Translations under genes and position numbers: made by a program | Part shown: positions 1 through 6,418 of the stretch, one piece after another | Numbering within the stretch: the first letter of the stretch is position 1 | How the letters are laid out: each line of letters opens with the position of its first letter | Notes under the pieces: generated by a model | Databases searched by the model: none | What the model was told of the DNA's origin: nothing | Seen by the model: the letters and a program-made list of their open reading frames with translations, nothing else | NCBI GenBank assembly: GCA_003153875.1 | Contig: PMBY01000400.1 | Span: 15,768-24,239 of the forward strand | DNA length: 8,472 nucleotides | DNA from: Myxococcales bacterium | Lineage (GTDB): Bacteria > Myxococcota > Polyangia > Fen-1088 | Direction of reading: 5' to 3'

Positions 1-1746
1 TATCTGCGCTTGCTCGACGGAAACCTCTCACCTGACGAGCGTTTCGCGTATCTCTGCCGCATGGGTCGTCTGCAGCGCGAGGAATTGCACGACCACCGCG
101 CCGCTCTGGAAACCTTCCTGCGGGCCTCCACTCTGCGGCCCGATGACGCGGATGTGCTGCACGAGCTGGTGGAAATCCACACCCACGATGGCCACTGGTC
201 ACGCGTGGTCGGGGCGCTGGAGCGCCTGGCGCGTCTCTCCTCGGGACGGGACAAGGCCCGCACCCTGGTGGCGACGGCCAACATTCTCAACTACGAGCTG
301 GAGGCGCCGCTCGAAGCCGTCGATCTGTACAACCAGGCTCTCGACGAGGATCCCGACGATCGGCGGAGCTTCGAGCGCATCCAGCGCATCCTGGCCGCAC
401 GGCGGGATTGGCGCAGTCTGGCTCGCGCCTATCGCCGCATGATCAGGCGACTGGGGGCCAATCCTTCGCCCGACAAGCGGCCCTGGCTGCTTGGCTTGTG
501 GCAAGGGCTGGCCGACCTTTGCTGGCGCAACCTGCGCGACATGCCTGCCGCGACAGCCGCCTACGAGGTGTGCGTATCGTTGGCTCCCGAAGATGCGCAA
601 CACCACGAGGCTCTGGCCAAGATCTACGAGGCCCAGGGCCCGGCCCTGTTCAGACAGGCGGTGAAGACGCGCGAACATCTGCTGCGCATCTCGAGCAATG
701 CCGACCAGGCGGCCAAGCACGTCCGAGCCTTGGCCAACCTGTACCGTGGGCAAAGAAGGCACGACCGCGTTTTTTGCGCATGCGGTGGCCTGAGCGTCCT
801 GATGAAGGCCGACGTGCGCGAGCGCGGCTACTATGAGAAGAACGCATTGCCGAGCGTGCCCGTGGCGACCAGCATGTTGACGGAAGCGCAGTGGCAAGGC
901 TGCATTTCCTCGGAGCGCGAGGATCGTCGCATCTCCCAGTTGCTGGCTGCGGTCAGCGCGGGCGTGCTCACGACACGGGTTCAGGATGCGGCCTCCTACG
1001 GCCTCGATGCCAAACATCGCCGCGATCCGACCGACCAGAGATCTTTGCTCGGGCGCATTTTGGTCTACACCAGTCGCTTTGTCGGCGTGCCCTTGCCTGC
1101 GATCTACGCGCCTCCCGACGCCCCAGGCGAGATTGATCTCATCGTGCTGCAGGCGGGAAACCAGCCCGTGTTTTCGCTGGTGCTGGGGCGTGACCTGACC
1201 GCCGGCCGGACCGACCGCGAGGTGGCCTTCTTCCTCACCAAGCGGCTGGTGGGACTGCGCGCCGATCGCTGTCTGCTCTGGCCGCGTTTGGTGTCCACCA
1301 AGAGCGAACTGCGGGCCATCTTGGGCGCAGCCATTCGCTTGGTGAGACCGCGCTACGAATTGCCCGACGCCGATCCCAAGGCAGTCCGTCAATATCTCGG
1401 CTATTTGCAACGTGTGTTGCCGTCCACGCAGATAGCCCCCATTGCTTCCGCGGTTGAATCGTTGCTGGCCGGCCCTGGGCGCATCGATCTGGATGGTTGG
1501 GTTGCGGCCACCGAGGAGACCGCCAATCGCGCGGGGCTACTTGCCTGCGGTGACGTGATGGCGGCGGCCCGGGAAATCGTCAAGGAAGCGCGCGTGCGCC
1601 GGTCTCGTCCCGAAGACGCCATCCTGGCCATGGTCCGCTGGGGCGTCTCTTCGGAATATTTCGACCTGCGCAACGAGCTGGGTTTGGCTTTGGTCTCGGA
1701 AGATGACAAGACGCCCGTGGTCAGTCGCACCCACCCGTCGTTCTGA
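1..1746 (+). CDS. TPR-repeat protein, 5'-truncated by the window edge
   Basis: The reading frame is open from base 1 (Tyr-Leu-Arg before the first possible TTG start at base 10) to TGA at 1744-1746, so the true start almost certainly lies outside the window; 581 residues are visible. The N-terminal half is alpha-helical with degenerate tetratricopeptide repeats, at about visible residues 30-63, 101-147 and 181-214, where alternating Ala/Leu/Tyr helices end in 'LRPDDA', 'DEDPDD' and 'LAPEDA' type turns. Such repeats usually form protein-protein interaction scaffolds. The part from about residue 345 to 455 is a separate module containing 'FSLVLGRDL' and 'REVAFFLTKRL'. It resembles, from memory, the C-terminal module of large myxobacterial TPR proteins. 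No signal peptide can be judged because the N-terminus is missing. The gene is convergent with the kinase gene downstream. The TPR class is well supported; the cellular role is unknown. Confidence 0.88.
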   Translation, partial: YLRLLDGNLSPDERFAYLCRMGRLQREELHDHRAALETFLRASTLRPDDADVLHELVEIHTHDGHWSRVVGALERLARLSSGRDKARTLVATANILNYELEAPLEAVDLYNQALDEDPDDRRSFERIQRILAARRDWRSLARAYRRMIRRLGANPSPDKRPWLLGLWQGLADLCWRNLRDMPAATAAYEVCVSLAPEDAQHHEALAKIYEAQGPALFRQAVKTREHLLRISSNADQAAKHVRALANLYRGQRRHDRVFCACGGLSVLMKADVRERGYYEKNALPSVPVATSMLTEAQWQGCISSEREDRRISQLLAAVSAGVLTTRVQDAASYGLDAKHRRDPTDQRSLLGRILVYTSRFVGVPLPAIYAPPDAPGEIDLIVLQAGNQPVFSLVLGRDLTAGRTDREVAFFLTKRLVGLRADRCLLWPRLVSTKSELRAILGAAIRLVRPRYELPDADPKAVRQYLGYLQRVLPSTQIAPIASAVESLLAGPGRIDLDGWVAATEETANRAGLLACGDVMAAAREIVKEARVRRSRPEDAILAMVRWGVSSEYFDLRNELGLALVSEDDKTPVVSRTHPSF

Positions 1747-1770
1747 TGGGAACCCTGAAAGGGTTCCCAT
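1746..1770. terminator. Perfect palindrome at the TPR gene stop codon, possible bidirectional terminator
   Basis: A 10-bp stem (ATGGGAACCC paired with GGGTTCCCAT) encloses a 5-base loop, TGAAA. Its first base is the last base of the TPR stop codon. It lies between two convergent genes, where a bidirectional transcription stop would fit. No T-tract follows on either strand, so it is not a textbook intrinsic terminator. It could instead be an RNA 3'-end stabiliser or a dispersed palindromic repeat, since a second hairpin at 5451-5480 has the same GGTTCC/GGAACC core. Confidence 0.5.
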
Positions 1771-1789
1771 GCCCTCCCACGATGGTGCG

Positions 1790-1808
1790 CCGCCGGCGAA
1801 GCCGGCGG
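1790..1808. terminator. GC-rich hairpin downstream of the kinase gene
   Basis: An 8-bp stem (CCGCCGGC paired with GCCGGCGG) closes a 3-base loop, 13 bases beyond the kinase stop codon on the minus strand. On that strand the loop is TTC. The position suits transcript termination or 3'-end protection of the kinase mRNA, but there is no T-run after it. The function is inferred from position and stability only. Confidence 0.4.
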
Positions 1809-1821
1809 GCTCCCCACGCGA

Positions 1822-3471
1822 CTAGAAATCGTCTTTGGACAGACGACCGGCGCGTGGCTCCGCGGACTTCGCCAAGGCGCGATTTCTCCGCGCCGACAAC
1901 GACCCTGGGACTGGTGCACCCACCGCCGCAGGTGAACGACTGGGAGTCACCGAGCTCGGCTGGGCGCGATCTTGGCGCGCGGATTGGCCATGCTCGCGCG
2001 TGGCAAGCTCACTTGGCGCAGGTGGGGTCTGTGAAGTGGTCGAAGGGACCACGGCTGTCACGGGGTCAGCGGTAGCGGTCAGCTCCACGGCAGGAGCAGC
2101 CGGCTGCACGACGGGTGTTGCCGGCACGGCGTGCGCGATCGGGGCGCGCACGCCAGGGTGCGCGTGGTGGGTGCCTCGCATGACCATCCAAACCGCAAAG
2201 AACCCGAGCACCACGGCTAGCCCAGCACCCGCCAGCCCGCGACCACCCCACAGAGCAGACCGCACCCCAAGGCCAAGAGATCGCGTCTTGCCCCACAAAG
2301 CCCGAAAATAGACCCGCGCTGTTGGGCCAGCCGTGGGCGGCGGCGGCGCCAACTCCTGCGAACCATCCTTCCGCCCTTGGTCGGGTCCGGCTTGGGCGGC
2401 GCTCGCCTGGTTCTCGGGCTCCCGGGGAAACTCATAGAGAAACCGCGTCGCTTGGTGCTGCCCGGAGAGCTCCTTGTTGAGAGCGTTTTCCACTACCGCC
2501 GCGTGAGGCCCGGACAGCGGAGCGTTCCCGGCGGGCAACGGCACCCCAGCGCGCGGCGTGAGCAAGCGCGGTGCAGGGGTGGGCGGCATCAGTTCGTCTT
2601 CGAGAGCCAGGACCATCAGATTCACGTCCGAAAAGCGCTGCTCGCGATCCTTGGCCAGCGCCTTTTCGATGATGCGTACCAGACCAGCCGGCAAGTCGGG
2701 ACGCAGCTCCGTCAAGGACACAGCGGGTTTGTGAAGAACGCGGTCGAACAGCGCTGGGCTTGGCTCTCCTGGAAACGGCGCCTGTCCAGTCAGGGCTTCG
2801 TACAGCAACACACCGAAGCCATACACGTCGGCACGTGCGTCGATGGGAACCACACCCAAGATATGCTCAGGAGACATATACGCGGGTGTGCCCATGGCCG
2901 CTGTCGTCCCTGTCGATGGGTCCATGCCTCGTTCCACCATGACCGAGATGCCGAAATCCAATACCTTGGTCGTAACGATCCTGCCGTCAGGCTCCATGCA
3001 AATGAAGATGTTTTGCGGTTTGAGATCTCGGTGGATCACGCCCTGGGCGTTGGCTGCCGCCACCCCTCGCATGGCAGGCAGGAGCAGCATCGTGGCTTCG
3101 TTCACGCCCAGGAATCCCTTGCGCGCGATGTAGTTGCCCAAGGGTTCACCCTCGAGCAATTCCATCACGATGCACGCCATTCCCTCATGTTCGATGACGT
3201 CGAAGACCGTCACCACATTGGGGTGGTTCACCAGGCTCGCGGCCAAGACCTCGCTGTGAAAAAGGCCCTGCGCCAGGCTCGTCTTGGCCAACGACCGCAG
3301 AATGACCTTCAGGGCGACGTGCTTGCCGGTTCGTTCGTTGGTCCCGGCCCACACCGCGGCCATCCCGCCCTGCCCCAGCAGGTGCTCGACTCGGTATCGT
3401 CCGTCCACCAGCTGGCCAGCCTGCAGGATGCTGTCAGCGGCGGGTTCGCGCTGGGCTTCTGCGCTCGTCAC
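1822..3471 (-). CDS. Membrane-anchored Hanks-type Ser/Thr protein kinase
   Basis: A 549-residue eukaryotic-like kinase that should transfer phosphate from ATP to Ser/Thr of cytoplasmic targets. The kinase domain spans about residues 26-290: glycine-rich loop 'LGQGGMAAV' (32-40), ATP-binding Lys55 in 'ALKV', probable helix-C Glu74, catalytic 'HRDLKPQN' with Asp149, 'DFG' with Asp172, an activation loop rich in Ser/Thr, and 'MSPEH' at 199-203. All key residues are present, so it should be active. A Pro-rich juxtamembrane linker follows, then one hydrophobic segment (about 410-430). A roughly 119-residue Pro/Ala/Thr/Ser-rich, basic C-terminal tail should lie in the periplasm and has no recognisable PASTA or other sensor domain. 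The start is GTG at 3469-3471, chosen because GGAGG (3480-3484) lies 8 bases upstream; an upstream ATG is out of frame. It is co-oriented with the STAS gene upstream and convergent with the TPR gene. Substrate unknown. Confidence 0.97.
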   Translation of the reverse strand: MTSAEAQREPAADSILQAGQLVDGRYRVEHLLGQGGMAAVWAGTNERTGKHVALKVILRSLAKTSLAQGLFHSEVLAASLVNHPNVVTVFDVIEHEGMACIVMELLEGEPLGNYIARKGFLGVNEATMLLLPAMRGVAAANAQGVIHRDLKPQNIFICMEPDGRIVTTKVLDFGISVMVERGMDPSTGTTAAMGTPAYMSPEHILGVVPIDARADVYGFGVLLYEALTGQAPFPGEPSPALFDRVLHKPAVSLTELRPDLPAGLVRIIEKALAKDREQRFSDVNLMVLALEDELMPPTPAPRLLTPRAGVPLPAGNAPLSGPHAAVVENALNKELSGQHQATRFLYEFPREPENQASAAQAGPDQGRKDGSQELAPPPPTAGPTARVYFRALWGKTRSLGLGVRSALWGGRGLAGAGLAVVLGFFAVWMVMRGTHHAHPGVRAPIAHAVPATPVVQPAAPAVELTATADPVTAVVPSTTSQTPPAPSELATREHGQSARQDRAQPSSVTPSRSPAAVGAPVPGSLSARRNRALAKSAEPRAGRLSKDDF

Positions 3472-3486
3472 TCCATCTCCCTCCGA

Positions 3487-3512
3487 ACGTGTGTGTATGT
3501 GTGCGTGTGTGT
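3487..3512. repeat. Alternating purine-pyrimidine (GT/CA) tract in the kinase leader
   Basis: Twenty-six bases of unbroken purine-pyrimidine alternation, mainly GT on the plus strand and CA on the minus strand, with single AT and GC steps. It lies between the candidate -10 element and the ribosome binding site of the kinase gene. Such tracts can adopt Z-DNA under negative supercoiling, and simple dinucleotide repeats can vary in length, though the interruptions reduce slippage. The kinase mRNA leader would be CA-rich and probably unstructured. Confidence 0.7.
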
Positions 3513-3539
3513 TCTAATCTGATACCCAGCCGTTGACAA
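3511..3539 (-). promoter_or_regulatory. Candidate sigma70-type promoter for the kinase gene
   Basis: On the minus strand, TTGTCA (3534-3539; 5 of 6 matches to TTGACA) is separated by exactly 17 bases from TAGAAC (3511-3516; 4 of 6 matches to TATAAT). Transcription would start near 3504 and give a leader of about 33 bases, mostly the CA-rich tract, before the GTG start. This would let the kinase be expressed apart from the STAS gene. It is inferred from consensus match only. Confidence 0.45.
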
Positions 3540-3666
3540 AGGATATCTGTGGCCGGGCGCAACCACGTGAGCCGCACGCGCCCTGCCGACGAACATCAAG
3601 CGCGCACAAGTCGCGCGGGTTTGTTCGATTTGCTCGTCGCTGCCGGCGCACCGTCAGCCATGTCCT

Positions 3667-3966
3667 TTATGCCTGCAGAACCCGATCCAAGCGCAGCAGT
3701 TTGAAGATCGCGGCCGGTTGATCGCGCAAGCCGTGCACAGTCACCACACCGCCATACTCCTTCGCCTTCTTGTACAGGCACAGCAACCTGCCGACGCCCG
3801 TGCTGTCGATGAGCCTCAAGCCCGACAGATCGACGACGATGTGAGCCTGCCGTTCAGCGACCAAGGCGTCTACCGACGGGCGAATATCCGGAACTGTCAC
3901 CGCGTCCAGCTCGCCCACTATGCGAAGAGTAGTCACGCCATCCGCTCTGCTGGTTGAGAAGTCCAT
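3667..3966 (-). CDS. STAS-domain protein, anti-sigma factor antagonist type
   Basis: A 99-residue single-domain protein of normal SpoIIAA/RsbV size. It begins 'MDFSTSRADGVTTLRIVGEL', with the usual 'GELD' strand-turn. The diagnostic segment 'VVDLSGLRLIDSTGVGRLL' spans about residues 44-62; Ser55 in 'DSTG' aligns with the regulatory phosphorylated serine of SpoIIAA. In that family the unphosphorylated form binds an anti-sigma kinase and frees a sigma factor. The ATG at 3964-3966 was chosen because AGGAG (3975-3979) is 8 bases upstream and the STAS fold starts there; the open frame further upstream does not look like protein. No anti-sigma kinase, PP2C phosphatase or sigma factor is adjacent. 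The nearest signalling gene is the co-oriented Ser/Thr kinase about 195 bp downstream. A cytoplasmic partner-switch role is inferred; the actual partner is unknown. Confidence 0.93.
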   Translation of the reverse strand: MDFSTSRADGVTTLRIVGELDAVTVPDIRPSVDALVAERQAHIVVDLSGLRLIDSTGVGRLLCLYKKAKEYGGVVTVHGLRDQPAAIFKLLRLDRVLQA

Positions 3967-4017
3967 CGTTCTCTCTCCTCTATCTTCAGGTCCAGATACA
4001 GCTCTCAGCCGCCTGCA

Positions 4018-4045
4018 ATTGTGCCGGATCGTGCGCCCATTGCAA
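4018..4045 (-). promoter_or_regulatory. Weak candidate promoter for the STAS gene
   Basis: On the minus strand TTGCAA (4040-4045, 4 of 6 matches) and CACAAT (4018-4023, 4 of 6 matches) are 16 bases apart. Initiation near 4011 would leave a leader of about 45 bases. The -35 box sits inside the palindrome at 4038-4052. The matches are modest, so this is a suggestion only. The rest of the gap between the STAS and GT4 genes (3967-4236) shows no gene that I can support. Confidence 0.25.
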
Positions 4046-4052
4046 AGCAATG
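4038..4052. repeat. Short perfect palindrome upstream of the STAS gene
   Basis: CATTGC and GCAATG form a perfect inverted repeat around a 3-base centre (AAA on the plus strand). It lies 71 bases upstream of the STAS start codon and overlaps the candidate -35 box. Size and symmetry fit an operator for a dimeric regulator, but a 6-bp arm can occur by chance. No regulator gene is present here. Confidence 0.35.
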
Positions 4053-4236
4053 AATGTGCCGGTCGGAAAACTGCGCTGTTTGGCGGCGCGTTGTCGACCA
4101 GCCTGCATGTTTTCGTTCGGTATCGGTGGCCACGCGCAATGGAAGCAGAGTAACGCTGTCCCGATTCGGTGCCGTCCGAAAGACGGGAGATTACCACCTT
4201 GTAACGCCAATGCGGAACAGCACCAGGTTCCCGGAT

Positions 4237-5436
4237 TCAGCTCTTCGATTCTCGGGCTGCAGCGATTTCTCCAAAAATCTCTCGTAGCCGTGCGATGTGC
4301 CGGTCCATCCGGTACTTCGCCGCCACGCGTTCTGTGACGTCGCGGAGCAAAACGTGGCCAGGGAAGGCCGCGCCTCGCGCAACCGTCCGCATCCGCTCGA
4401 GGAGTGCGTCCTGGTCGCCATTGGGAAAGAGCAGTCCGCTGATTCCCGGTTCCACGATCTCCCCGGAACCTCCACAGGAACTGGCGATGACAGGCACCCC
4501 GCTCACGATGGCTTGAACGCAGATCAATCCGAACGGCTCGGCCCAGAGTGAGGGGATGACCAGCGCCCACGCGTCACACAGGTGCCGCTGTAGCTGCTCG
4601 CTGGCGAGCCAGCCGGTGAATGACACCGAATCCCCGAGCCCGAAATCCAGGATGAGGCGCCGCAGGAGCGCTTGCTGCGGACCCACGCCGATGATGCGCA
4701 ACCGAGAACGGGGAGACTCGTTTCGCAGACGCGCGAAAGCCCGGAGAAGAAGTGGCGCCCCTTTCTCGGGTGACAGGCGACCGCAGAAGACGAAGAGCGG
4801 GTCCGGGGCCGCCAACCGGGGAAGTCGAGTCTCGGAAAACGGCGTCGGCATGGGCACATGCTCCGAAGCGATGCCGTTGTCCGCAAGTTGCTTCGCCACC
4901 CAAGCGCTGCAGGCCAAGACACGGGTTGCCCGTCGCACAGCAGGGCGTATGAGGGCGTAGCGGAGCTTGTCCCGCAGCTGATGAGGGCGGCTGAGGCAGC
5001 GGGCGCGTCCGCACACGGAACCCATTCGGGCGGCGCACATGGTTCCGTCCGGCTGCAACTTCGAACCGAGCGGACAGATGCACTTGTAATCCGTGACTCC
5101 GAGAATCGTGGGCACGCTGCCGCAAGCCCAGAAGACAGCCGGCGACAGGTGGTAAGCGAAGTTGTTCAGGTAGATGGCATCGGGGCGGAAGGCGCGCACG
5201 GCCTGCCGCACGCGACGTACGGCCCACGGATTGACGATCTGTAGCAAAACCTGTGCGGCGGCCCGGTTGCTCCCGTACGCCACGTAGTCGGCGCTTCCGT
5301 CGGCGGCGCTGCCGGCGCTGCTGGTCAGCACGCGGACCTCGTCGCCCGCCTTGCGCAAGCCGTCCCGCAGCCCGAGGAGATAGTCTTCGGAACCGCCCCG
5401 GTCGCGATTCCAGTCAGTGACCAGGAGTATGCGCAC
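4237..5436 (-). CDS. Glycosyltransferase family 4 (GT-B fold)
   Basis: A 399-residue cytoplasmic glycosyltransferase expected to move a sugar from a nucleotide-sugar to a glycan acceptor with retention of configuration. The N-terminal domain opens 'MRILLVTDWNRDRGGSEDYL', whose Gly-Gly loop (14-15) is typical of GT4 acceptor domains. A Cys-rich insert follows (Cys119, 121, 134, 142, 147). The C-terminal donor domain has 'GRLSPEKG' (219-226) with the conserved Arg and Lys, then 'EPFGLICVQA' starting at Glu300, and 'GGSGEIV'. The second Glu of the family EX7E motif is Gln308 (codon CAA). The GTG start at 5434-5436 was chosen because it begins the first beta strand and has AGGAG (5444-5448) 7 bases upstream; a longer frame to 5574 reads through noise-like sequence. 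It overlaps the end of the GT2-like gene by 23 bases and is last in the three-gene operon. The donor and acceptor sugars are unknown. Confidence 0.95.
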   Translation of the reverse strand: MRILLVTDWNRDRGGSEDYLLGLRDGLRKAGDEVRVLTSSAGSAADGSADYVAYGSNRAAAQVLLQIVNPWAVRRVRQAVRAFRPDAIYLNNFAYHLSPAVFWACGSVPTILGVTDYKCICPLGSKLQPDGTMCAARMGSVCGRARCLSRPHQLRDKLRYALIRPAVRRATRVLACSAWVAKQLADNGIASEHVPMPTPFSETRLPRLAAPDPLFVFCGRLSPEKGAPLLLRAFARLRNESPRSRLRIIGVGPQQALLRRLILDFGLGDSVSFTGWLASEQLQRHLCDAWALVIPSLWAEPFGLICVQAIVSGVPVIASSCGGSGEIVEPGISGLLFPNGDQDALLERMRTVARGAAFPGHVLLRDVTERVAAKYRMDRHIARLREIFGEIAAARESKS

Positions 5437-6418
5437 CGCGGTTCTCCTGCAGGCAAGGTTCCAAGCCTGGAACCTTGCCTTCCCGGGTGAAGGCGACCTT
5501 GTGCAGCTCGTAGTCATCCATGCGCGGTCCCGCGATGCTTCCCCTGCCGCCGACGTATCCCAGGCACTCCCCAAAGGCTTTGGTGCAAGTCCCCAGGATC
5601 GTCACCGGTATCGTCCCCGCGGGCATTGGGCTGTGTCGAGCGGCCAGGCGAAACCCTCTTGCCGTGCGCCACAAAAGCACCAGCGGAATCAGGGGAGAGC
5701 CGCAGGCGTATGCCAGCCGGCGGGTCCACGACCAGCGAGCCCCGCGGCTAGCCCCGATCAAGCGCCCGCCGTGAAAGCGTTCCCCCAGGTAGCCCGTCAT
5801 GGTGGAGACGTTTAGGTGATCGCTCCGGGCCGCGGGTTCGAAGTGGATTCGGTGCCCGAGCCGTCGCAGGGACACGGCGATCTCATCGCTGTGCGACAGC
5901 GCAGTTTCCAGCCGATCGCCGAACCCGAGCAGGAACGACCGTTGGTAGACAACGTTGAACGTGGGGGCGGCGCCGATTTCCCCGGCGGTCTGTCCCTCGA
6001 ACCAGGCGCCGTAGTCCGAGAGGAAGGCGGCCCAACTCGCGGCCGTGTCAGGATTGGCGTTGCCGATGGCGGGGACGATGACAGTCCGGGACCGGTCGCT
6101 GGCCTGGATCAACGCCTCGGCCCAGCCTGGGTGTGGAAAGCTGTGGGTTTCCCCGAGGCAGACCAGATCCGCCTGCGCCTGGCTCACGCCGGCGGCGCGA
6201 CGAGCCCCCATGGCACTTGAAGATCCCACTGTTGCGATCCGGACCGAGGCAAACATCGCAAGGTCTGCCTGCTCTATGCAGCCGGTTTCCTCCGACGGCA
6301 TCACCAGCACGATCTCGATCTTGTCCCGAGCGGTCTGTTGCTGCAGGCGATCGATCACCGGCCGGATAGTCGCGTAGCGATCCGCGGGCAGAACCACGGA
6401 CAACAAGGCCTCACTCAT
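5414..6418 (-). CDS. Glycosyltransferase family 2-like protein (GT-A fold)
   Basis: A 334-residue protein with a GT2-type nucleotide-sugar binding start ('LLSVVLPADRYATIRPVIDR') and the central motif 'LGETHSFPHPGWAEAL' (88-103). Relatives, as I recall them, carry E-D-H at this place where many GT2 enzymes have a DXD motif; here it is Glu90-Thr91-His92. 'SDE' at 177-179 and 'SDHLN' at 199-203 may form the rest of the active site. A hydrophobic stretch at about 236-252 and 'GECLGYVGGRG' (283-293) match the membrane-associated C-terminus of such enzymes. The last 22 or so residues, after 'YELHKVAF', are encoded by a strong hairpin (5451-5480) and the ribosome binding site of the next gene, so they look like an acquired tail. 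The ATG at 6416-6418 overlaps the GT8-like stop in ATGAGTGA, with AGGAG (6429-6433) 10 bases upstream, which suggests translational coupling. Confidence 0.9.
   Translation of the reverse strand: MSEALLSVVLPADRYATIRPVIDRLQQQTARDKIEIVLVMPSEETGCIEQADLAMFASVRIATVGSSSAMGARRAAGVSQAQADLVCLGETHSFPHPGWAEALIQASDRSRTVIVPAIGNANPDTAASWAAFLSDYGAWFEGQTAGEIGAAPTFNVVYQRSFLLGFGDRLETALSHSDEIAVSLRRLGHRIHFEPAARSDHLNVSTMTGYLGERFHGGRLIGASRGARWSWTRRLAYACGSPLIPLVLLWRTARGFRLAARHSPMPAGTIPVTILGTCTKAFGECLGYVGGRGSIAGPRMDDYELHKVAFTREGKVPGLEPCLQENRGAHTPGH
5451..5480. repeat. Perfect 13-bp-stem hairpin at the GT2/GT4 junction
   Basis: AGGCAAGGTTCCA pairs perfectly with TGGAACCTTGCCT around a 4-base loop (AGCC on the plus strand). 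It lies within codons 313-323 of the GT2-like gene and ends two bases before the AGGAG of the GT4 gene. On the mRNA it would form a stable stem just upstream of the GT4 ribosome binding site. It may tune relative expression, partly terminate, or be a small palindromic repeat that inserted at the 3' end of the gene. There is no T-tract. Confidence 0.85.

Noticed and set aside
199..1410. Minus-strand open frame of 403 codons opposite the TPR gene
   Set aside because: Antisense shadow with Gln/His/Gly-rich composition and no recognisable domain; the plus frame has TPR patterns.
2377..3522. Long plus-strand open frame of 381 codons opposite the kinase gene
   Set aside because: It is the antisense shadow of a high-GC gene; the minus-strand frame has every kinase motif, and this frame reads as His/Arg-rich noise.
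3533..3538. Plus-strand TTGACA, a perfect -35 box
   Set aside because: No matching -10 box lies 16-18 bases downstream and no plus-strand gene follows; the same bases fit the minus-strand kinase promoter.
4172..4186. Small hairpin (CCGTC/GACGG) about 50 bases after the GT4 stop, as a terminator
   Set aside because: Only a 5-bp stem and no T-run; common by chance in high-GC DNA.
3967..4197. N-terminal extension of the STAS frame to 176 codons
   Set aside because: The extra residues look like translated non-coding DNA, and the ATG at 3966 has a well-spaced AGGAG.
5437..5574. N-terminal extension of the GT4 frame to 445 codons
   Set aside because: It would read through the hairpin and deep into the GT2-like gene; the GTG at 5436 begins the first beta strand and has a good ribosome binding site.
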